Assembly: GCF_042701255.1 (NCBI RefSeq)
Contig: NZ_CP170554.1
Span: forward strand, 2,976,001 to 3,040,000
From: Tahibacter sp042701255
Lineage (GTDB): Bacteria > Pseudomonadota > Gammaproteobacteria > Xanthomonadales > Rhodanobacteraceae
Length of the DNA stretch: 64,000 bases
Reading direction: 5' to 3'
In this document: one piece after another, positions 1 through 8,032 of the stretch
Layout: each line of letters opens with the position of its first letter
Position numbering within the stretch: position 1 is the stretch's first letter
Made by a program: the position numbers and the translations under genes
The notes under the pieces: model-generated
What the model was told of the DNA's origin: nothing
The model's input: only the letters and a program-made list of their open reading frames with translations
The model's database searches: none

Positions 1-573
1 ACGGCCTCTCCGGATGTGGTGTTCCTCGACATCGATCTTCCCGGCGGAGATGCGTTCACGGTGCTCGAGCGCCTGACCTGCGTGCCGCGCATCGTCTTCA
101 CCACGGCCTTCGATGCTCATGCACTCAAGGCCTTCGCCTACAACACGGTGGACTACCTGCTCAAGCCGATCGATCCGCGGCGGCTGGCGCAGGCGGTCCA
201 CAAGTTGTCCGAGGCCAAGCCGGCCGCACCGGCACGCCGTTCGATGGACAGTCCCATCTTCATCAAGGACGGCGAACACTGCTTCCTGGTCAAGCCGCGC
301 GACGTGCGTGTGATCGAGGCGGTCGGCAACTACAGCCGCGTCCACTTCCAGAACCACGCTCCGCTGCTGTATCGCCCGCTGGGCGCCGTCGAGACGCAGT
401 TGGCGCCGGAGAAATTCTTCCGCGCCAACCGCCAGTACATCGTCAACCTCGACTACGTGGAGCAGGTCGCCCCGTGGAGCAACGGCGGGTTGATGCTCAC
501 GTTGCGCGGCGGCCTGGAAGTTGAGGTCTCTCGCCGCCAGAGTGCGCGTTTCAGGGAGTTGTTGAGCCTGTAG
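1..573 (+). CDS. LytTR-family response regulator, 5' end outside window
   Basis: The last 190 residues of a two-domain response regulator that controls transcription after phosphorylation by a sensor kinase. The frame is open from base 1, so the gene begins upstream; about 50-60 residues are missing relative to the usual ~245. The receiver part shows the phospho-acceptor Asp in VVFLDIDLP, the conserved Thr in IVFTTAFDAHALKAF and the Lys in DYLLKPID. From about visible residue 85 a LytTR DNA-binding domain follows (HCFLVKPRDVRVIEAVGNYS, FFRANRQYIVNLDYV). A histidine kinase gene probably lies just upstream, off the window. Its last 23 bases overlap the convergent serine hydrolase gene. Family assignment is firm; its targets are unknown. 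Confidence 0.93.
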   Translation, partial: TASPDVVFLDIDLPGGDAFTVLERLTCVPRIVFTTAFDAHALKAFAYNTVDYLLKPIDPRRLAQAVHKLSEAKPAAPARRSMDSPIFIKDGEHCFLVKPRDVRVIEAVGNYSRVHFQNHAPLLYRPLGAVETQLAPEKFFRANRQYIVNLDYVEQVAPWSNGGLMLTLRGGLEVEVSRRQSARFRELLSL

Positions 574-1951
574 GTCGCGCCTGTGCTTCGGTCGGTTCGC
601 GCCGGCCGACGGTATCGCCCATCAGGCGATCGTGCACCGTCATCACCGCGCGGCCGTCTTCAGCGATGGCAAAGCTCAGGTAATCCAGGCCGCCATCCAG
701 GTAGTAGCGTCCGTCGGCGCCGGGACTGACTGCCATCGGATCCTCTCCCTCGCGCTGCAACTGCAGCTTGCCATCCGCCCACGACAGCGTGCGGACATCG
801 TTCTCGGCCAGCACGTAGCGGCCCAGCCAGGCCTTGTCCTTCTCATCGGCCGCCACCGTGTGCGCATAGGGTGTGCCGGCCGCGATGGCAGCCAGCCGCA
901 CGGTCAGGACGGTGGGATCCAGGAACTCCGCGTTGGTCAGGACGACAGCGAAGACGTCCGGTTCCTTCAGCCTCACCACATAGCTGTTGAAGCCGTTGAT
1001 GAAGCCGCCGTGTTCCACGTCGGACAGGCCCTGCACCTGGCCGATGATCCAGCCGAAGCCATAGGGCGACGACGTGCCGTCGGCCAGGACGGTCTTGGCC
1101 ATGGCTTGCGCAAGCAGGGAACGCGGCAGAGACGTGCTGTCGCGCAAGGCCCGATGCCAGATCGCCAGATCATCCACCGTGCTGACCAGACCGCCCGCGC
1201 CCTGCGGCTGCGACATGCTGATGAAGTCCGCGTTCTGCAGCTCTCCCTGTATGCGTCGATAGCCATGCGCACGCGCCGCGATAACCGCGAGATGACTGTC
1301 GTAGCGCGTGTGCTGCATGCCCAACGGCTGGAAGATCGACTGCCGCATGTAGTCGGCGTAGGGCTGCCCTGACACGCGCTGGATCAGATGCGTCAGCACG
1401 ATGTAGTTGGAGTTGCTGTAGCGGAATCGCGTCCCCGGAGCGAACTCCAGCGGCAGGTCCTTGAAATAGCCCATCAAGCCGACCGCATCCGCTTCTTCGC
1501 GCCGTGCCGCCTTCGAAGCCGGGATGCTGCTGACGTTCTTGATGCCCGACGTATGCGTCAGCAGCTGCTGCACCGTCACCGCGGCCAGTGGACCGTTGAG
1601 CGCCGGGTCCAACGACGACAGCGTCGCATCCAGACTCAGTTTTCCCGCCTGCACCAGCTGCAACGCCGCCACTGCGGTGAATTGCTTGCTGACCGATGCG
1701 AGGCGAAGCACGGCGTCCGGCCGCATTGCCACGCCGTTCTCGACGTCGGCCAATCCGTAGGCCTGTCGCAGCAGCACCTCGTTGCCTCGCGTCACGAGCA
1801 CCACGCCGCCCGGCAGTTGCCCCGTGAAAAACGCATCGGCCTCGCGCGCCAGCGCCGCCGCAGCGGTCTTCGCCGATGCACCTTCCTTCGCCCCGGCGGG
1901 GCTGACGAAAACCGACGCCGCCGCCAGCAGCAGCACTCCGAAAATCTTCAT
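551..1951 (-). CDS. Secreted serine hydrolase, class C beta-lactamase-like family
   Basis: A 466-residue exported protein of the beta-lactamase/DD-peptidase-like serine hydrolase family (Pfam Beta-lactamase). The start at 1951 is chosen because it is preceded by a strong AGGAGG site and begins a clean signal peptide (MKIFGVLLLAAASVFVSPAGA). The catalytic S-x-x-K is SVSK (Ser86, Lys89), the second motif is YSNSNY, and HGGFINGF is the likely third motif. The C-terminal ~100 residues form the extra domain usual in this family. Substrate cannot be told: such proteins include esterases, peptidases and inactive members. It converges on the LytTR regulator gene with a short overlap. Confidence 0.9.
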   Translation of the reverse strand: MKIFGVLLLAAASVFVSPAGAKEGASAKTAAAALAREADAFFTGQLPGGVVLVTRGNEVLLRQAYGLADVENGVAMRPDAVLRLASVSKQFTAVAALQLVQAGKLSLDATLSSLDPALNGPLAAVTVQQLLTHTSGIKNVSSIPASKAARREEADAVGLMGYFKDLPLEFAPGTRFRYSNSNYIVLTHLIQRVSGQPYADYMRQSIFQPLGMQHTRYDSHLAVIAARAHGYRRIQGELQNADFISMSQPQGAGGLVSTVDDLAIWHRALRDSTSLPRSLLAQAMAKTVLADGTSSPYGFGWIIGQVQGLSDVEHGGFINGFNSYVVRLKEPDVFAVVLTNAEFLDPTVLTVRLAAIAAGTPYAHTVAADEKDKAWLGRYVLAENDVRTLSWADGKLQLQREGEDPMAVSPGADGRYYLDGGLDYLSFAIAEDGRAVMTVHDRLMGDTVGRREPTEAQARPTGSTTP

Positions 1952-2427
1952 ACGTCCTCCTTCTTTGGAAGGCGCAGCGTAGGCATGCCCGGGCAGGCAT
2001 CCGAGCGATATATGACCTGCGGTCAGGCCGGGCATCCAGTGGTCGGCAGGACGGATGAGCGGTCAGCGGGGGAAGGTCGCGGCGGCATCGGATGCCTGAT
2101 GTACGCGCGGGTCACCGCTGCGCTTCGCTCTTGGAAGGGGCGGCGATCGGGCGGCCGATGAGCCGCCGGGCCATGCCGGCGTCACGACGCCCCCGGCCGA
2201 TGTCTCCTCGCACGCGCATTGGCGGCAGGCGGATTTCCGGTCCCGGCCGACACGGAATGCCGCCGGCACGAACGTCCATGTCCAGCCGCGTCGCCGAACC
2301 GCGTTTCAGCAAGCCGCACAGACGCCGCCGCCGCCGATTTCTCGGGGCCGGACGGCGTCGCCGTGCCGAATCTCTCTCCAACCCTGCGCGGAATACCCAT
2401 TGCCATGAACATCGGAAGAAGAGCTCC
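1952..2427. other. Divergent intergenic region with a 13-bp palindrome
   Basis: About 475 bases between the divergent serine hydrolase and CPBP protease genes. I see no convincing coding sequence. It holds a perfect inverted repeat TGACCTGCGGTCA at 2013-2025, about 60 bases upstream of the hydrolase start, which could be an operator. No clear promoter hexamers could be assigned. Confidence 0.5.
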
Positions 2428-3303
2428 ATGAGCGCGATCGCCGCCATCCACCGGCCGCCGGGCAAGGCGTGGTACGTCCTCCAGTTGGCGCCCGTTCGCA
2501 TCCTCGTCGCCGCGCTGTCCGTCGCCGGCATCATGGCTTGCGTCCAGTTGTGCGCGCGCGCCGCGCATGTCAAGGCGAAAAGCGTCCCCGGCCTGATCTT
2601 CGGCATATTCCTGATTTTCGTCATGTGCGCGGCGTATTCCGGCTATGTGCGTCTGGTGGAACGACGCAGGACCGTCGAGCTCGCACGCGGCCGGGCCTTC
2701 ATCGAGTTCGCGCTGGGCCTGCTGATGGGGGCCGTACTCTTCGTTGCGACCGCATCGATACTCGGCCTGTTCGGCGTCTGGCAGATCGACGGCACAAACG
2801 CGTGGACGGCGATGGTCTATCCCTTGTCGATCGCACTGGGCGCTGCCTTTTTCGAGGAAATCTTTTTCCGCGGCATCCTGTTCCGGATTGCCGAAGAGAG
2901 CCTCGGCAGTTGGCTGGCGATCGCGCTTTCCGCGGCAGTCTTCGGCCTGGTGCACGGCCTCAATCCTGCCGCCAGCGCGATCAGCATCCTGGCCATCGGC
3001 CTGGAATCCGGTGTGCTGTTGGCCGCCGCCTACATGTATTCACGCCGCCTCTGGCTGCCGATCGGCCTGCATTTCGCCTGGAATTTCACCGAGTCCGGCG
3101 TATTCGGCGCGAGTACCTCGGGGGCCGAGGCGCAGGGCCTGCTGGTCAGCCGGCTGAGCGGTCCCGAGCTGCTTACCGGCGGCGCGTTCGGACCGGAGGC
3201 TTCGATAGCCGCGGTGCTGGTCTGCTTCGGCGCGAGCGTGATCCTGCTCGTCCTGGCCCATCGCAGAAACCACGTCGTCGCGCCGGTCTGGCGCCGCGGC
3301 TGA
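2428..3303 (+). CDS. CPBP family intramembrane metalloprotease
   Basis: A 291-residue polytopic membrane protein of the CPBP/CAAX protease family (Pfam Rce1-like, formerly Abi). Signature motifs are all present: EE-x-x-x-R in FFEEIFFRGILFR (Glu143, Glu144, Arg148), the His of FGLVHGLNP (His176) and HFAWN (His215, Asn219). These residues form the metal or catalytic site within the membrane. The start at 2428 is preceded by a purine-rich GGAAGAAGAG; the frame is open further upstream but that part lacks membrane segments and looks non-coding. Family members process prenylated or peptide substrates, often with bacteriocin immunity roles; no bacteriocin gene is seen nearby, so the substrate is unknown. 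Confidence 0.9.
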   Translation: MSAIAAIHRPPGKAWYVLQLAPVRILVAALSVAGIMACVQLCARAAHVKAKSVPGLIFGIFLIFVMCAAYSGYVRLVERRRTVELARGRAFIEFALGLLMGAVLFVATASILGLFGVWQIDGTNAWTAMVYPLSIALGAAFFEEIFFRGILFRIAEESLGSWLAIALSAAVFGLVHGLNPAASAISILAIGLESGVLLAAAYMYSRRLWLPIGLHFAWNFTESGVFGASTSGAEAQGLLVSRLSGPELLTGGAFGPEASIAAVLVCFGASVILLVLAHRRNHVVAPVWRRG

Positions 3304-3402
3304 TCCGACCGCAAGCCGGTAACGCCCGGCACATCCCCTGGCGGGCCGCGTTCCGCATCGGGAATCACAAGGGCAGCTCGCCCGACTATCAGGAATGCAT
3401 CC

Positions 3403-5889
3403 ATGTCGTCCCGTTTTCTTTCCGCTTCGCGATTTGCTCCCCGCCGAAAAATGCGTCTTCCGCACCTGCTGCTCGCACTGGCATTGATGGTGCTGGGCAA
3501 TTCCGCCCAGGCCCTGATGCTGTGCGCCAACTCCAATGCCACGCTGGAAAGCGCGCTCTCGATCGCCAGCTTCGCTCCGGACGCCACCACCATCCGCTTC
3601 GCCGCCGGCACCTATCAGCTCAGCGGGCGTCTGGTCGTTTTCTCGCGCCCCATCACGCTGCTCGGCGGCTACGACAGCAGCTGCACCGTGCGCAGCCCGA
3701 GCGTCGATGCGGCCCAAACCGTCATCGACATGGCGGGAGCAAATCTTTACCTGCAGCAAGACAGCACGTCGAACAATCTCGTCGCGATCGACGGACTGAG
3801 CATCCTCGACGTCGGCCGTTTCAACATCTATTCCGGCACGTACGACGTGCAGGGTTCGATCCAGATCAGTCATACGCATATCCGCAATGTGCCGTCGTCG
3901 ACCGAGCCGAGTTCGTTCTACGCGTTCGGCGGCGGCTCGATCACGCTCGACAACGTGCTGATCGACAAGATGGCCTCAGGCATGGCCCTCGGGACCTGTG
4001 CCTTTTTGTTGGATGCCGTCGAAGGCGGCGGCATCATGGTCAGCAACAGCACGATCGACGTCGCGCCGAATCGGCAGCTTTGTCTCACCGGCAATGCGGA
4101 CACCGGCGACGGCGCGGCCACGATCGCCAACAGCATCGTATGGTCTTCGGCGCAGACTTCCGGGATCCGCGCGACCTTCATGTCCCGCATCGACATGCTC
4201 AACAGCCTGTTCTTCACGCTGGATCGCAACGGCGCCGGCGGCAGCACCGTGAGCGCGGTCCAGAGCGACCCGAAATGGGTGAACCCCGCCAACGGCAACT
4301 ACGCGCTGCAGAGCAGTTCGCCTGCGGTGAATTCGGGCAGTGTCGTGGTGCCGGGCGGATTGTCGGCCACGGACATACTCGGCAACACGCGCTGGCTCGG
4401 CAGCCTGCCCGATCGCGGCGCCTATGAATCGGTCTTCAACGATGCGACGCAGTATTCGGTGATCACGACGGCCGACAGCGGCCTGGGGTCGCTGCGCGAC
4501 GCGATCACCCAGGCGAATGCCTCGACCAACCCTGCGACCATCACGTTCAACATTCCCGGCGCCTGTCCGCGCGTGATCGCGCTGGCGTCCGCGCTGCCTC
4601 AGATCGCCTCGCCGATCATCATCAACGGCACCACGCAGCCCGGATCCAGCGTGAATACCGATGCGGACATCTTCGACGCCAACCTGTGCGTACTGGTGAA
4701 ACCCGCGAGCGGAACCCTGCCTGTCGGATTCAACGTGCCCAGTTCCGCGAGTGCCGCTTCGCTGACTTTGCGCGGCCTCGGCCTCGGCGGTTTCAGTCAG
4801 CCGGTGATGCTGCTTGGCGGCGCCAATCACGTGATCGCCGGCAATCAGTTCGGCGGGAGCGTCGGCGGCCAGGCGTTGCCCGGCGCAAGCCTCTCGGCGA
4901 TCTCGATCGGCGTCAACGCGGGCGGCAGCCTAATCGTCGGCGGCAGCAGCCTGGCCGACCGCAACGTGATCGGCGGTGCGGATTTCTCCGGTATCAACGT
5001 ATCGTCCGCGGTGTCGAGCAGCGTCGAGCGCTGCCAGTTCGTCAACAATCTGATCGGCGTTGCGGCCAACGGCAATACCGCGCTGCCGAATTTCACCGGC
5101 ATCAATCTCGCCGGCAGCGGTTGCCTGGTGGATCGCAACCGCATTGTCGGCAATACCAGGGACGCCGTGTGGATCAACGGCAGCAACAACCATGTGATCC
5201 AGCGCAACCGCATCGGCTATGCCGTGAACGGCAACGGTTTCCTCAGCGGAGCCGGCGTCCGCATCAACGGCAGCAACAACACCGTCGGTGCGCCGGCTGC
5301 CAGCGGCGTCACCGGCGATTTCTACGCAAACACCATCCGCAACATGCTGCAGGGCGGGGTCGTGGTCGAAGCCGGCAGCAACAATGCAGTGCGCACCAAT
5401 CTGATCTACGACAACGGCGCCAGCAACAACGGAATGGACATCGATCTGGGCGAAACGGGGCCGCTGGCCAACGATGCAGGCGATGCCGACGATGGCGCCA
5501 ATCATCTGCAGAACTTCCCGACCGCGACCAAGCTCATCCTGATGCCCGTGGCGTCGCATCCGGCCACCGACGTCAGCGCCACGGTCAGCGCCACGCTCGA
5601 TGCCGCGCCCGGCACCTATCGCATCGATGCGTATTTCTCGACGAGGTGCGACAACATCACCCCGGCAGGCGGGCGTCCCCATGCCCAGGCATTCATCGGG
5701 ACCGCGCAAGCCGTGCTGCCGGCGGCGGCCGGGTCGCTGAAGATCAACGTCCTGCTGCCGACCATCTCGGGCAATCCGCTGATCGGCCTCACCGCCACCG
5801 ACGCGGCCGGCAATACTTCGGAGATCGGTTCCTGCTATGCCACGGGCAACGCACAGTACGACACGATTTTCCAGAACGGCTTCAACTGA
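3403..5889 (+). CDS. Secreted right-handed parallel beta-helix protein with IF-x-x-GF tail
   Basis: An 828-residue exported protein. After a basic leader and hydrophobic signal (second in-frame Met at 3451), it carries two stretches of short Asn/Gly-rich repeats typical of right-handed parallel beta-helices. Repeats such as GSNNHVIQRNRIGYAVNGNG and INGSNNTVG are clear around residues 580-660. The phrase ITTADSGLGSLRDAITQAN near the middle matches the G-x-GSLR-x-AI element of Cys-rich/beta-helix surface proteins. The chain ends YDTIFQNGFN, resembling tails on the two cupredoxins at 28991 and 29704. Such proteins are usually adhesins or polysaccharide-acting enzymes; I see no lyase catalytic motif. 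Start uncertain by 16 codons. Confidence 0.85.
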   Translation: MSSRFLSASRFAPRRKMRLPHLLLALALMVLGNSAQALMLCANSNATLESALSIASFAPDATTIRFAAGTYQLSGRLVVFSRPITLLGGYDSSCTVRSPSVDAAQTVIDMAGANLYLQQDSTSNNLVAIDGLSILDVGRFNIYSGTYDVQGSIQISHTHIRNVPSSTEPSSFYAFGGGSITLDNVLIDKMASGMALGTCAFLLDAVEGGGIMVSNSTIDVAPNRQLCLTGNADTGDGAATIANSIVWSSAQTSGIRATFMSRIDMLNSLFFTLDRNGAGGSTVSAVQSDPKWVNPANGNYALQSSSPAVNSGSVVVPGGLSATDILGNTRWLGSLPDRGAYESVFNDATQYSVITTADSGLGSLRDAITQANASTNPATITFNIPGACPRVIALASALPQIASPIIINGTTQPGSSVNTDADIFDANLCVLVKPASGTLPVGFNVPSSASAASLTLRGLGLGGFSQPVMLLGGANHVIAGNQFGGSVGGQALPGASLSAISIGVNAGGSLIVGGSSLADRNVIGGADFSGINVSSAVSSSVERCQFVNNLIGVAANGNTALPNFTGINLAGSGCLVDRNRIVGNTRDAVWINGSNNHVIQRNRIGYAVNGNGFLSGAGVRINGSNNTVGAPAASGVTGDFYANTIRNMLQGGVVVEAGSNNAVRTNLIYDNGASNNGMDIDLGETGPLANDAGDADDGANHLQNFPTATKLILMPVASHPATDVSATVSATLDAAPGTYRIDAYFSTRCDNITPAGGRPHAQAFIGTAQAVLPAAAGSLKINVLLPTISGNPLIGLTATDAAGNTSEIGSCYATGNAQYDTIFQNGFN

Positions 5890-5954
5890 CAGCATCCCGG
5901 CGCGAGTTTCCATCCGTGAACAACGAAGCGTGTAAATCAAATCGCCAGGATCGC

Positions 5955-6806
5955 ATGCGTATGAGGATCGTGTTGCTGCTGCTCGCAGGTCTGGGATCGT
6001 TATCGGCGTCGGCGCAGGAATCGCGCGGCGCTGCGCAGTTCATGGTCGAAATGCGCCGCGAAACGCCGGCCATGGCACCCGTCCTGGCCGACCTTTCCGG
6101 CCCTCTGGCGCAAGCGCTGTCGCTGGAGTTCCTGATCGTGGACGAAGGGAATCGGATCGAGCTGCGCGGACTGACGAAGAACGGCCCGGCTTTGCTCGCC
6201 GCCTTGGAAGAATCCAGGTCTCTGGGCAAACCCCGTCTGGCTGGCCCGGGTACCGTGGATTCCTTCAGCGGCAAGGAACGCGTCACGGTATTCGCCCCCT
6301 TGAATCCGCGCGGCGACGGCAGCGCGGATACGGCCGCCGACGCCTTCCTGGCGTCGGCGGAAAGTGCCCATGCAGACCTGGTCCGGCGCCTCGCTGCGGC
6401 CATGGAAGCAGCGAAAACGAGTTGCGAAATCCTGTCGCGCCAGGAATACGGCGGCGGCTACCGCGATGGCTACAGGGGGTTCGCTCTGCAGGCGCGAATC
6501 CGCTGCACCCGGTCGGCTTTCGAGATCGCACCGGTAGTCGTCGAACTGGAGCGCGCCAAACCCTACGTTTTCGTGCGCGACCTGAAGATCGCCGTGCGGA
6601 CGATGGGATACAGGGCTGCCGAGGAAAGCGGCCCGCACGGCATGATCGACGTGACCTTCACCCTGGTCGGCTATGTGCAACGGCCTGCGCAGTTGTCGCG
6701 ACCTTCGCCCTGGCTGGCCATGTGCAACAGCCTGCGCAGTTGTCGCGTATCTGATCGCCCGGCAGCCGCGCGGTTTTCCGGGCGTCTTGCCGGGTTGCAC
6801 GGTTGA
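5955..6806 (+). CDS. Exported protein of unknown function
   Basis: A 283-residue protein with a clear signal peptide (MRMRIVLLLLAGLGSLSASAQ) and a CAGGA ribosome site; two adjacent Met codons (5955, 5961) could start it. No family recognised. The mature part is soluble, mixed alpha/beta, with two Cys in the second half (SCEILSRQEYGGGYRDGY, RIRCTRSAFEIAPVVVELE). The last ~45 residues look alien: they run through two copies of a ~32-bp direct repeat (6669-6700 and 6716-6747), so the reading frame probably lost its original stop into a repeat. It lies 65 bases after the beta-helix gene and may be co-transcribed. Confidence 0.65.
   Translation: MRMRIVLLLLAGLGSLSASAQESRGAAQFMVEMRRETPAMAPVLADLSGPLAQALSLEFLIVDEGNRIELRGLTKNGPALLAALEESRSLGKPRLAGPGTVDSFSGKERVTVFAPLNPRGDGSADTAADAFLASAESAHADLVRRLAAAMEAAKTSCEILSRQEYGGGYRDGYRGFALQARIRCTRSAFEIAPVVVELERAKPYVFVRDLKIAVRTMGYRAAEESGPHGMIDVTFTLVGYVQRPAQLSRPSPWLAMCNSLRSCRVSDRPAAARFSGRLAGLHG
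6669..6747. repeat. Two-copy ~32-bp direct repeat, 47-bp period
   Basis: Copies at 6669-6700 and 6716-6747 differ at two positions; the core is TGTGCAAC[A/G]GCCTGCGCAG. They sit at the 3' end of the upstream gene and are read through in frame. The arrangement resembles a small dispersed intergenic repeat element inserted at a gene end. Confidence 0.75.
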
Positions 6807-6842
6807 CCGGAACGTGCGGCGGCGCAGGCCACTTCGCCATGC

Positions 6843-7022
6843 GCTGTACGACCACCCTGTCGTCTGCGCACGTTCCTTGACGAGTTCCGTGCGTCGTCCT
6901 GCGCTGACGACGCGCGGCATCGTGCCGTTCCTGCCGTCGATCGTTTCGATGGCAGTGAGCTCCGCATCGCGGAACTTCAGCCATTGGCGCTGCGCAATCC
7001 TGGCCTGCCGGCAGGACGGCAT
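6843..7022 (-). pseudogene. Remnant of an LprI-like (lysozyme inhibitor) domain
   Basis: The minus strand reads RQARIAQRQWLKFRDAELT, then GTMPRVVSAGRRTELVKERA. This matches the end of the LprI/DUF1311 domain, where a QR-x-W-x-x-x-RDA motif is followed by a G-rich turn and an LT-x-ER-like helix. Only the last ~60 residues are recognisable. The Cys residues and N-terminal part are absent, and the frame runs on into the repeat at 6747. It lies directly downstream of the minus-strand gene ending at 7104. I read it as a decayed gene end; recognition is by motif only. Confidence 0.4.
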
Positions 7023-7103
7023 GGATGCGATGGGGTTCCTTGTTCCCGCGCTCCCGTCCCTTGGCGGTGGCCTCGGGAAGCCGGGCGCCGCCGGAGCACC
7101 GCG

Positions 7104-7673
7104 CTAGCGGCTGCTGCTTTCTTCGAGAATCACTTGCACGGTACCCGTCGCGCGACGAATTTCGATGGCGTGACTGCCGCCGGTGCTCCAGGAACATTCG
7201 CCGTCGGGCGGCACCGAGTCGTCGGCGCAGCGCACGAGTCTGCTGCCGACGCTGTCTGTCGCCGCGATCGATCCGGTGAAGGCGATGGTTTCGCGAACAG
7301 CGTCTTTCGCGCCTTCGAGATAGCGCAAGCCGTCGAGCTCGCGCTGCGCGAGACCGGCCCATTGCGCGAGCGTGCGCTCGGGCAATGCGATGCCGGAATA
7401 GGTCAGCGTGTACCGGCGCGCGCTGCTGTCGACGCAGCCGCTGCTGACGATCTCTATCTTTACGTCTTCGGTCAGCTCGGCGGTTTCCGTTGCGTTGTCG
7501 TTCTCGCGTTCCGTATAGGCATGGGCTTTGTAGACGCCGCGTTGCAGCAGCGGCGTCGACGAACGAAAGTTGCACGGGTCGTCTGCCGGAGCCGGTTCGT
7601 CGGCCGACGCCGCGCCGCACACGGCGAGCAGCAGCACTGCGGCGAGGCGGCTTCCGTGATTTCTGATCGGCAT
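7104..7673 (-). CDS. Exported protein of unknown function
   Basis: A 189-residue protein with a signal peptide (MPIRNHGSRLAAVLLLAVCG, cleavage near AASA-D). The start at 7673 is supported by AGGAAC upstream; the open frame upstream lacks a signal. The mature part has four Cys (CNFRSS, SSGCVDSS, VRCADDS, GECSWSTGG), suggesting two disulfides in the periplasm, and a Ser-rich end. I do not recognise the family. It is transcribed away from the kinase gene at 8033. Confidence 0.7.
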   Translation of the reverse strand: MPIRNHGSRLAAVLLLAVCGAASADEPAPADDPCNFRSSTPLLQRGVYKAHAYTERENDNATETAELTEDVKIEIVSSGCVDSSARRYTLTYSGIALPERTLAQWAGLAQRELDGLRYLEGAKDAVRETIAFTGSIAATDSVGSRLVRCADDSVPPDGECSWSTGGSHAIEIRRATGTVQVILEESSSR

Positions 7674-8032
7674 GTGCTGTTCCTGTGTCACGGGGTGAAA
7701 CCACGATCGCCGCCGCGCCTGAAAACGCGCCGGCATGACCTGTAGGAGATGCAGATACTCGGGACTGCCCGCCGGCGGCAAGACGAAGGCACCGATTCCC
7801 GGCGATGCTCGCCGCAGGGGCCGTGGTAGCCTCGGCAAGCGGCGGCGGATCCGGGGAGCAGAACGACCCACGTGGCCGGCTGCCACGCAACGGGGGCGGT
7901 GATGGAATATCAGGACTCAGTACTCCGGGCAGACGTTCGACGGCGCAGCGGCCGTGCGAGCGGCAAACGTTCATGCCCCATCCGAACGCGATTCGGCGCC
8001 GTGCCTGGACATGCCTTCGTTGCGGTGAGGCA
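7674..8032. other. Divergent intergenic region
   Basis: About 360 bases between the exported protein gene and the kinase gene. No RNA gene or convincing promoter is visible. The kinase frame is open across part of this region (in-frame ATG at 7973), so the true kinase start could lie up to 20 codons upstream of 8033. Confidence 0.4.

Noticed and set aside
2428..3303. CPBP protease as part of a bacteriocin immunity locus
   Set aside because: No bacteriocin precursor or processing genes nearby; the family is too broad.
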